Below, in pieces: positions 1-4,777 of a DNA stretch of 6,104 nucleotides. A program made the translations under genes and the position numbers. The number at the start of each line of letters is the position of its first letter. The stretch's first letter is position 1. Source of the stretch: Candidatus Acetothermia bacterium (GTDB lineage: Bacteria > Bipolaricaulota > Bipolaricaulia > UBA7950). The notes under the pieces were generated by a model, which did not search any database, was not told the origin of the DNA, and saw nothing but the letters and a program-made list of their open reading frames with translations. The stretch spans positions 3,115 to 9,218 of the forward strand of contig DOHL01000165.1 in assembly GCA_003535305.1 (NCBI GenBank). The letters are read 5' to 3'.

Positions 1-10
1 TATTAGAGAG

Positions 11-73
11 CACAGAGAATCCTTTGAGAATCATAGAATTTTTATCTTTAGAATAAACTCTGTGTTCTCTGTG
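11..73. repeat. Short direct and inverted repeat cluster (CTCTGTG / CACAGAG)
   Basis: CACAGAGAA at 11-19 is the exact reverse complement of TTCTCTGTG at 65-73. CTCTGTG also occurs twice in direct orientation with a 9-base period, at 58-64 and 67-73. The 45 bases between the inverted arms are AT-rich and non-coding. CACAGAG-type motifs recur in intergenic regions of several environmental bacteria, from general memory rather than a search. This may therefore be one copy of a dispersed intergenic element whose left part lies outside the window. No transposase or target duplication is visible. Confidence 0.4.
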
Positions 74-131
74 GTTTTCTTAACACATATTTTGGGTTAT
101 GCAACCAGAAAGTGGAAGGCCTTGGCCCTCT

Positions 132-169
132 CTTTTGTCTCAAAAGCAAATGATTTAGTCTATTTGCTT
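132..169 (+). other. Two overlapping, mutually exclusive hairpins in the leader region
   Basis: CTTTTG (132-137) can pair with CAAAAG (141-146) around a 3-base loop. AAGCAAAT (144-151) can pair with ATTTGCTT (162-169) around a 10-base loop. The stems share bases 144-146, so only one can form at a time. Neither is GC-rich nor followed by a T-run, so neither is a standard terminator. They lie upstream of the likely promoter of the first gene and may not be in its transcript. Confidence 0.3.
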
Positions 170-196
170 GACTCCTTGCCATCTGCAGTTTAAGAT
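168..196 (+). promoter_or_regulatory. Candidate sigma70-type promoter for the first gene
   Basis: TTGACT at 168-173 matches the -35 consensus at 5 of 6 bases. TAAGAT at 191-196 matches the -10 consensus at 4 of 6. The spacer is exactly 17 bases. The predicted start point near 203 leaves a leader of about ten bases, just long enough for the GAGG at 204-207. The match is good but untested, and the very short leader is a mild argument against it. Confidence 0.45.
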
Positions 197-203
197 AGTG
201 CTT

Positions 204-207
204 GAGG
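204..207 (+). promoter_or_regulatory. Ribosome binding site fixing a TTG start
   Basis: GAGG lies six bases upstream of TTG at 214. It supports TTG as the true start. The protein read from there begins with the amphipathic helix expected at the N-terminus of this family. Confidence 0.65.
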
Positions 208-213
208 TAAATA

Positions 214-921
214 TTGAGAACAGAGATCGATCTGCTTTTGAATATACAAGCGAACGACAATCAGCGTCGTGATCTTGCTGTCGCTATCAACCGTAAATTT
301 GCGGAAAAAGAGCGACTGCAGCAGCGGTTGAACAAGGAGAAAGCACGGTTGGAAAAATGGCATGCTGAATTAGCAGAACTGGACCGTCTCAGCCGGCAGA
401 AGAATCTCGAAGTCGACACCATAGCGGATCAGATCATCAAAATTCAACAGCGCCTTAATCACAGTATTATCAGCTTTAAAGAGATGGAGGCGCTGCGAAT
501 CAAACTTGATAGCGAAAAAAGACGCGTCGACCGACTGGAAGATGAGGCGCTCAACTTAATGGAACGAATTGATGCAATGCGTGAGGAGGCACCTGCTAAA
601 GAAGCGGATTTCATAACACTGAAGGAAAAGATTGCCGCGCAGATACGGGCTATCGACGCTGAAATAGCCGGACGGAAAGATGAAATTGTAGCGCAAGAAG
701 TAGAGCGAGAAAAGCTGTGCAGCATGGTTCATAAGCAGCTTCTTGCTCACTACAACCGCCTACGCAACGAATTTGACAACCCGGTGGTAGAGATTCGGGA
801 TGGAGCATCGTGTCAAGGTTGCAATCTGACGATACATGCAAATATAGCGGAGAGAGCACGCACCGAAACGGAGATAATATTCTGCGAAAACTGCTCGCGC
901 ATTCTCTATTACCGGCGATAA
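214..921 (+). CDS. Coiled-coil and C4 zinc-ribbon protein (COG1579, FlgZ/HP0958-like)
   Basis: The 235-residue product is a cytoplasmic protein with a long helical, charge-rich coiled coil (about residues 10-180) and a C-terminal four-cysteine zinc ribbon. The zinc ligands are C200, C203, C224 and C227, in CxxC pairs (CQGC and CENC), and the protein ends in the family-typical ILYYR. The segment around residues 83-95 (HSIISFKEMEAL) corresponds to the conserved K/S-x-EY-x-AL turn of the family. Length is typical. Characterised relatives such as Helicobacter HP0958 bind protein and RNA partners in flagellar regulation, but most members, including this one, have no assigned role. The start is TTG with a good Shine-Dalgarno site. 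The 3' end overlaps the reading frame of the next gene by up to 112 bases. Placement next to rnpB recurs in other bacteria from my general knowledge, not verified here. The family call is firm and the function is unknown. Confidence 0.88.
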   Translation: MRTEIDLLLNIQANDNQRRDLAVAINRKFAEKERLQQRLNKEKARLEKWHAELAELDRLSRQKNLEVDTIADQIIKIQQRLNHSIISFKEMEALRIKLDSEKRRVDRLEDEALNLMERIDAMREEAPAKEADFITLKEKIAAQIRAIDAEIAGRKDEIVAQEVEREKLCSMVHKQLLAHYNRLRNEFDNPVVEIRDGASCQGCNLTIHANIAERARTETEIIFCENCSRILYYRR

Positions 922-1595
922 TTCTGATCGGTATCTTTATTTACGGTAATAGCAGCCCTCTCCTCCCGCGTCCTATTGGGGCGTTGAATGATTACGCCAA
1001 CATCCTCGATCACCGCCGCCGCAGGGCTTTTCTCTCCCTGATTGAAGAGACACGCGAGACGTTTGCAATCGATGTTTATCTGTTATTTAGTTGGGAGGAT
1101 CCATTTACTGATATCGATCGCTTTGCGGATGCAATACTCGATTTTTGGGATCTGGAAAGACGAGATGTTCTGCTGGGCGTCTTTGTGCGGTACGGCAGGC
1201 GTTGGGAAGGAAGGATCGTGGCCGGCGAAGGCCTGGTGCGGCGCTATCCGATGCTCGCTTCAACAGTAGAAGAAGAGATCGCCTTCTTTATCCGCCACCA
1301 TGAAGTGGCGCGGGCGGCAGAGGAACTCTTTACACAAATCACTGCTTTCTTCACGCTGCCACCGGTGATTTCCCCTTCGGTGAATGACCACCAGCCTGCA
1401 CAGATGTGGATTATCTTCGTTATTGTCAGTGCAAGTCTTCTTCTCTTTTTTATTATCAGGCGCATATGCCCGCGCTGTGGAATGATTCTCGCTGTACAGC
1501 GCAGCCGTCCCTCTGCTTTACGACAGAGAGAGAAAGTGATATACTATTGTCACCGCCGCTGCGGATACATACGAATACGACGCAGAGAGGGCTAG
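810..1595 (+). CDS. TPM-domain membrane protein with C-terminal zinc ribbon
   Basis: Counting from the GTG at 810 (261 residues), a hydrophobic N-terminal segment at about 33-46 acts as signal or anchor. A TPM domain follows (about 57-180), with the typical LNDYANIL opening, a helix ending in DFWDL and the VAGEGLVRRYP strand-turn. Next come a linker, a second membrane helix (199-216) and a cytoplasmic four-cysteine zinc ribbon (C220, C223, C247, C251). TPM domains (YgcG/Psb32/Rv2345 type) are extracytoplasmic, and their biochemical role is poorly defined. No ATG occurs in frame before the domain. GTG 810 has GGAG only four bases upstream and gives a 24-residue polar extension read from the zinc-ribbon codons of the previous gene. 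ATT 879 or CTG 882, behind GGAGA at 870-874, would give a cleaner signal peptide (LRKLLAHSLLPAIILIGIF). The start is therefore uncertain. The stop codon lies inside the RNase P RNA gene. The family call is good. Confidence 0.75.
   Translation: MSRLQSDDTCKYSGESTHRNGDNILRKLLAHSLLPAIILIGIFIYGNSSPLLPRPIGALNDYANILDHRRRRAFLSLIEETRETFAIDVYLLFSWEDPFTDIDRFADAILDFWDLERRDVLLGVFVRYGRRWEGRIVAGEGLVRRYPMLASTVEEEIAFFIRHHEVARAAEELFTQITAFFTLPPVISPSVNDHQPAQMWIIFVIVSASLLLFFIIRRICPRCGMILAVQRSRPSALRQREKVIYYCHRRCGYIRIRRREG
1517..1545 (+). promoter_or_regulatory. Candidate extended -10 promoter for rnpB
   Basis: TGATATACT at 1537-1545 is a strong extended -10 element (TGn followed by TATACT, 5 of 6 to consensus). 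TTTACG at 1517-1522 is a weak -35 at 17-base spacing. Transcription would begin near 1552, inside the TPM gene and about 30 bases before the RNase P RNA 5' end, so 5' trimming would be needed. A competing candidate lies just downstream at 1547-1575. Confidence 0.35.
1547..1575 (+). promoter_or_regulatory. Alternative rnpB promoter placing the start at helix P1
   Basis: TTGTCA at 1547-1552 (5 of 6 to -35 consensus) is followed after 17 bases by TACGAA at 1570-1575 (3 of 6 to -10). The predicted start, about 1582-1584, coincides with the first base of helix P1 and needs no processing. The -10 match is weak, so I cannot choose between this and the extended -10 element upstream. Confidence 0.3.
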
Positions 1596-1905
1596 AGGGC
1601 CGCACGGGAAGGAAAATTCCGTGAGGAAAGTCCGGACTCTATAGGGCAGACCACTGAGGAAATCTCAGCAGGGGAGACTCTGGGAAAGTGCAACAGAGAG
1701 TAGACCGCCTAAGGTGTATAACCGGTAAGGGTGAAACGGTGGTGTAAGAGACCACCAGCGGTCCGGGTGACCGGGCCGGCTCGGTAAACCCTGGTCAGAG
1801 CAAGGTCAAATAAGAGGGCGCGTTGAGGGTTGCCCGCCCAAGCCTTCGGGTAGACCGCACAGATAGATGGCCCCCCACGACAGAATCCGGCTTATTGCCC
1901 TCTCT
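1584..1905 (+). ncRNA. rnpB: RNase P RNA, A-type architecture, without P18
   Basis: This is the catalytic RNA of RNase P, which trims the 5' ends of tRNA precursors. The ends are set by a perfect 9-bp helix P1 (1584-1592 with 1897-1905). Universal core segments are present: GAGGAAAGTCCGGACTC at 1623-1639, ACAGAGAG at 1693-1700, GGTAAGGGTGAAA at 1724-1736, GGTAAACC at 1783-1790, and ACAGAATCCGGCTTA at 1880-1894. Helices visible are P2 (1597-1601 with 1869-1873), a short P3 (1603-1610 with 1617-1623), P4 (1628-1636 with 1886-1893, U1631 bulged), P8 (1654-1658 with 1664-1668), P12 (1738-1743 with 1751-1756), P13 with a GTGA tetraloop (1760-1766 with 1771-1777), and P15 (1816-1820 with 1835-1839). 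The P15 loop holds the GGT expected to pair with tRNA CCA. Only two or three bases separate GACCGC from AGATAGATG, so helix P18 is absent. At about 322 bases it is shorter than the 377-base E. coli RNA. The 5' end overlaps the TPM gene, and no terminator is visible. Confidence 0.95.
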
Positions 1906-1980
1906 TTGCTCAAGCAGAATACATTCGCCGGCAAAGGTATATGCGAAGAACCGTAATATTACTGATTGAATCGCAATAAG
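1906..1980. other. rnpB to VanZ spacer, no clear terminator or promoter
   Basis: The 75-base gap contains one weak hairpin (TTCGC at 1924-1928 with GCGAA at 1943-1947) that lacks a T-run. TAATAT (1954-1959) and TATATG (1938-1943) resemble -10 boxes, but neither has a recognisable -35 at proper spacing. The simplest reading is that transcription passes from rnpB into the downstream genes and the RNA end is made by processing. That is inference. Confidence 0.4.
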
Positions 1981-2373
1981 ATGATCAACCGAAAAACTAT
2001 CTGGAAGGCTCTGTTTCTTGTTTATGCGCTTGCGTTACTTATCTTAGCGCTCATACCACTCGATTCACAACGACTTCCGCTCGCGATCGAAGGAGAAGAT
2101 AAATTAGGCCATTTTCTCCAGTTCTTCTTTTTTTTTCTCTTCGCTGTACGTGCGCTTCCTGCCCGCGGGCTTATCGCGGCTCTCATCGTAACAGTAAGTT
2201 ATGGCACAGTCCTCGAATTGCTGCAATTTGTATCACCGACTCGCATGATCTCTTTTGCCGATTGGTTAGCCAATATAGGTGGAGGAGCCGGCGGGCTGCT
2301 CGCCATAGGCGTTTTCTCTTTGTGGAAAAGAAAGGATAGAGGTATAATTGATGCTGATCTTAAACAGAGGTGA
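1981..2373 (+). CDS. VanZ-like small membrane protein
   Basis: The product has 130 residues and four predicted membrane helices (about 7-26, 41-58, 62-83 and 96-114). The VanZ-family signature is clear: D40-K-x-G-H44 at the start of helix two, E79-x-x-Q82 at the end of helix three, then R88 and the DWLAN-G motif (D94, N98) before a glycine-rich last helix. VanZ was named for low-level teicoplanin resistance, but most family members are small envelope proteins of unknown function. Resistance should not be inferred here. ATG 1981 was chosen. A TTG 15 bases upstream at 1966 would add MNRNK. Neither start has a good Shine-Dalgarno site, so translation may be weak. The gene is followed after six bases by the peptidase gene, whose ribosome binding site overlaps this gene's stop codon. 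A nine-base T-run (2128-2136) encodes part of a phenylalanine-rich stretch in helix two. Confidence 0.8.
   Translation: MINRKTIWKALFLVYALALLILALIPLDSQRLPLAIEGEDKLGHFLQFFFFFLFAVRALPARGLIAALIVTVSYGTVLELLQFVSPTRMISFADWLANIGGGAGGLLAIGVFSLWKRKDRGIIDADLKQR
2367..2373 (+). promoter_or_regulatory. Ribosome binding site overlapping the VanZ stop codon
   Basis: GAGGTGA at 2367-2373 is a near-perfect Shine-Dalgarno sequence six bases before ATG 2380. Its last three bases are the stop codon of the VanZ-like gene. A ribosome ending on VanZ sits on this site, which suggests translational coupling. Confidence 0.7.
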
Positions 2374-2379
2374 AAAATT

Positions 2380-3051
2380 ATGTTATGGTTGTTAATGGGC
2401 CCGGAGATATTTATCCTGATCCCCGCATTGATCCTCGCTCTTTACGCGCAATATAAAGTTAAGTCGACTTACGCGAAATATGCACGAATACGCACGGCAA
2501 AAGGAGTATCAGCCGGCGCAGCAGCCAAACAGCTGCTCGACCGTGCCGGGATCAGCGATGTGAAGATCGAACGAGCACGCAGAACGCTGGGAGACCACTA
2601 TGATCCTCGCCATAAAGTATTGCGTCTTTCTGATCCTAATTCATCTTCCGTGGCTGCAGTTGGAGTGGCTGCGCACGAAGTGGGGCATGCTATCCAACAT
2701 GCGCATGGTTATCAGCCGCTGGCTGTACGCACGCTGATGGTCCCAGCGGCTAATTTAGGTTCACAGCTTGCCTTTCCCCTCTTTTTTGCCGGACTGCTTT
2801 TCCGTAATCCGCTCCTGCTCGATATCGGCATAATCGCATTTTCTGCGGCTGTGTTATTCACTCTGGTGACACTGCCAGTGGAATTTAATGCCAGCAGTAG
2901 AGCGATCGGAGCGCTCCGATCGAGTTATATCGTCTCGGAGAACGAGATAGGAGCGGTGAAGCGTGTTCTCTCCGCCGCGGCTCTTACCTATGTGGCAGCA
3001 GTCGCGATGGCGATCTTGCAGTTATTGGTTCTCTTGGCGCGGCGGCGATGA
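2380..3051 (+). CDS. Membrane zinc metallopeptidase, YugP type (Zn_peptidase_2)
   Basis: This 223-residue integral membrane protein has the zincin motif HEVGH (H99, E100, H103). Two histidines and the general-base glutamate are therefore present. Other family signatures are DHYDP (72-76) with KVLRLS (79-84) upstream, AAHEVGHAIQHA (97-108), and VEFNASSRA (167-175), whose E168 is the likely third zinc ligand. Membrane helices lie at about 7-24, 124-141, 144-166 and 196-217. Members are widespread, about 225-230 residues long, and have no well-established substrate; a role in envelope protein turnover is inference. The ATG start has a strong ribosome binding site. The stop overlaps the rpe start in ATGA. 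A perfect 20-bp palindrome sits in the codons just after the VEFNAS motif. All catalytic residues are intact, so an active enzyme is expected. Confidence 0.9.
   Translation: MLWLLMGPEIFILIPALILALYAQYKVKSTYAKYARIRTAKGVSAGAAAKQLLDRAGISDVKIERARRTLGDHYDPRHKVLRLSDPNSSSVAAVGVAAHEVGHAIQHAHGYQPLAVRTLMVPAANLGSQLAFPLFFAGLLFRNPLLLDIGIIAFSAAVLFTLVTLPVEFNASSRAIGALRSSYIVSENEIGAVKRVLSAAALTYVAAVAMAILQLLVLLARRR
2903..2922. repeat. Perfect 20-bp palindrome inside the peptidase gene
   Basis: The ten bases CGATCGGAGC at 2903-2912 are followed directly by their exact reverse complement GCTCCGATCG at 2913-2922. The codons are part of AIGALRSS, just after the VEFNASSRA motif. In RNA this could fold as an 8-bp stem with a GCGC loop. 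It could be a protein-binding site, an mRNA hairpin or a coincidence helped by frequent GATCG in these genes. Confidence 0.6.
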
Positions 3052-3692
3052 AACTCGCCCCTTCCTTGTTGTCGGCTGATTTTGGGAAACTGCGTGATGA
3101 AGCGTTTGAAGTCGAACCACAGGCCGATTATTTTCATATCGATGTAATGGACGGTCATTTTGTCCCCAATTTGACGATCGGGCCGCCAGCCGTTAATTCA
3201 TTGCGACGCGGGCTGTCGCGGCCGTTAGACATTCACTTGATGATCGACTACCCAGCGATCTATGCGCCGCAATTTGACGTATGCGCGGGTGATTTTATCA
3301 CCTTTCATATCGAGGCAAAGGATGATCCACATAGAGTAATCGACATCATTGCAGCTACCGGCGCAGGAGTAGGAATCTCTTTACGGCCGGCAACACCATT
3401 ATCGGTTCTTCGTCCATACCTTAAGCAGGTGGATCTGGTCTTGGTGATGACCGTTGAGCCGGGATTCAGCGGCCAGCAGATCGTAACTGATGCGGTCGAA
3501 CGAATCGCGGAACTGGCATCGCTGCTCAGCAAGAACTCAAGCAAAGCGATGATCGCTGTTGACGGCGGAGTGAATAAGAATAATATCGATTCACTGGTGC
3601 GCGCCGGCGCTGAGCTGGTCGTAGTTGGATCGGCGATCTTCTCTGCCCCGGACCGGCGCGCAGCGATGGAAGAACTGATTGCCGCAGTATGA
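3048..3692 (+). CDS. rpe: Ribulose-phosphate 3-epimerase
   Basis: The enzyme interconverts ribulose 5-phosphate and xylulose 5-phosphate in the pentose phosphate pathway. It is a cytoplasmic TIM-barrel protein needing a divalent metal. The 214-residue length is normal. All signatures are present: APSLLSADF (4-12), HIDVMDGHFVPN (30-41) with metal ligand H30 and catalytic D32, DIHLM (61-65) with ligand H63, the MTVEPGFSGQ phosphate/lid region (134-143), VDGGV (171-175) with the second catalytic D172, and VVGSAIF (192-198), which binds phosphate. The start overlaps the peptidase stop by four bases (ATGA) without a good Shine-Dalgarno site, so it probably depends on coupled translation. The end overlaps ribD in the same way. 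Its product ribulose 5-phosphate is a riboflavin precursor, which fits the neighbour ribD. Confidence 0.97.
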   Translation: MKLAPSLLSADFGKLRDEAFEVEPQADYFHIDVMDGHFVPNLTIGPPAVNSLRRGLSRPLDIHLMIDYPAIYAPQFDVCAGDFITFHIEAKDDPHRVIDIIAATGAGVGISLRPATPLSVLRPYLKQVDLVLVMTVEPGFSGQQIVTDAVERIAELASLLSKNSSKAMIAVDGGVNKNNIDSLVRAGAELVVVGSAIFSAPDRRAAMEELIAAV

Positions 3693-4777
3693 AAGAAGAG
3701 TTTATGGAGATGGCGATCGATCTCGCTCACCATGGAGAGGGCTATGTGAATCCTAATCCGCTTGTTGGCGCACTCGTCGTCGCTGAAGGTAAGATCATCG
3801 GTCGGGGATACCACCAGAGATTCGGTGCGCCACACGCGGAAATAATCGCCTTAGAGGAAGCAGGCACGCAGGCGCGTGGCGCCGACCTTTACGTCACTTT
3901 AGAGCCTTGTTGCCATCACGGGAAACAGCCGCCGTGCACAGAACGGATCATCGCTGCTGGAATCGCGCGTGTCTTTGTCGCCTGTTGCGACCCTAACCCC
4001 GTTGTTAACGGCCGCGGTGTCGCTCATTTGCGCGACAGCGGGTTAGACGTAACAGTGGGATTATTGGCAAAGAGAGCGCAGCGCATGAATGAGATCTTTT
4101 TCACCTATATCACTGCCGGCATTCCCTTTGTTCACCTCAAACTGGCAATGAGCCTTGATGGGAAGATCGCTACTCGGACCGGTGACTCGCACTGGATTAC
4201 AAACGAGCAGTCACGCATCGCTGCGCATCGCTTGCGGCGGAAGTATATGGCCCTCCTCGTCGGTGTAAACACAATAATTACCGACGATCCCCGGCTTACT
4301 GTGCGCTATATAAAGGGGCTTAATCCGCTGCGGATCATCCTTGACGGCAGAGGAAGGATTCCTGTTGCTGCCCGCGTCTTTACCGAGCCAGGCAGAACGA
4401 TCGTTGTGACAGCAACGATGACACATGCGACAGAGCAGGCAATCCAGGCACAGGGAGGAGAAGTGTGGCGTATCGTGCAGCATGAGGATAAAGTCGACCT
4501 ACCCCTGTTGCTTCACCGACTGGGAAGAGAAGGAATCGATGGACTGCTCATCGAAGGTGGCGGCGTAACTGCAGCTTCTTTTCTTGAGGCCGGACTAGTC
4601 GATAAGGTTTCGTTTTTTTTCGCACCGCTGATAATCGGTGGCGCCACAGCAGCCACAGCAGTCGGAGGTAAAGGCACAGCAGAGATTGCGCGCGCAATTT
4701 GCCTCTCTGACATCAGGACGAAGAGAATTGGCGATGACTTAGTATATACCGGCTATATCACAGGAGGCGACCGATGA
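3689..4777 (+). CDS. ribD: Bifunctional diaminohydroxyphosphoribosylaminopyrimidine deaminase / 5-amino-6-(5-phosphoribosylamino)uracil reductase
   Basis: RibD carries out the second and third steps from GTP to riboflavin: deamination of the pyrimidine ring, then NADPH-dependent reduction of the ribose side chain. The 362 residues form two domains of usual length. The N-terminal deaminase (about 1-140) has NPNPLVGA (21-28), HAE (H49 zinc ligand, E51 proton shuttle) and LEPCCHHGKQPPC (71-83), with C74 and C83 as the other zinc ligands. The C-terminal reductase (about 146-358) has KLAMSLDGKIATRTGDSHWIT (151-171), VGVNTIITDDPRLTVR (191-206), IEGGG (288-292) and APLIIGG (312-318). The gene starts inside the rpe stop codon and has no leader, so an FMN riboswitch cannot sit directly before it. 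The usual partners ribE, ribBA and ribH are not in the window. An eight-base T-run at 4613-4620 leaves the frame intact. Confidence 0.97.
   Translation: MKEEFMEMAIDLAHHGEGYVNPNPLVGALVVAEGKIIGRGYHQRFGAPHAEIIALEEAGTQARGADLYVTLEPCCHHGKQPPCTERIIAAGIARVFVACCDPNPVVNGRGVAHLRDSGLDVTVGLLAKRAQRMNEIFFTYITAGIPFVHLKLAMSLDGKIATRTGDSHWITNEQSRIAAHRLRRKYMALLVGVNTIITDDPRLTVRYIKGLNPLRIILDGRGRIPVAARVFTEPGRTIVVTATMTHATEQAIQAQGGEVWRIVQHEDKVDLPLLLHRLGREGIDGLLIEGGGVTAASFLEAGLVDKVSFFFAPLIIGGATAATAVGGKGTAEIARAICLSDIRTKRIGDDLVYTGYITGGDR
4762..4767 (+). promoter_or_regulatory. Strong ribosome binding site for purB inside ribD
   Basis: AGGAGG lies six bases before ATG 4774, within the last codons of ribD. It fixes the purB start and suggests that purB can be translated efficiently in addition to coupling through the ATGA overlap. 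Confidence 0.85.

Noticed and set aside
48..260. 70-codon open frame on the minus strand over the upstream non-coding region
   Set aside because: It runs through the repeat cluster and into the start of the first gene, has no recognisable domain, and its composition reflects AT-rich spacer.
1406..1624. 72-codon plus-strand frame spanning the TPM 3' end and the rnpB 5' end
   Set aside because: It is an out-of-frame reading of the TPM gene and structured RNA, without a domain or ribosome binding site.
1924..1947. Possible rnpB terminator hairpin
   Set aside because: The stem is only five pairs with a large loop and there is no T-run after it.
1981..2373. Glycopeptide resistance gene reading of the VanZ-like protein
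   Set aside because: There are no vanA/H/X/R/S-type neighbours. The family is broad, and most members are not resistance genes.
3305..3835. 176-codon minus-strand open frame opposite rpe and ribD
   Set aside because: It lies antisense to two certain enzymes with intact motifs. Its Ser/Ala/Ile-rich low-complexity content is what the complement of these codons gives, and no family is recognisable.
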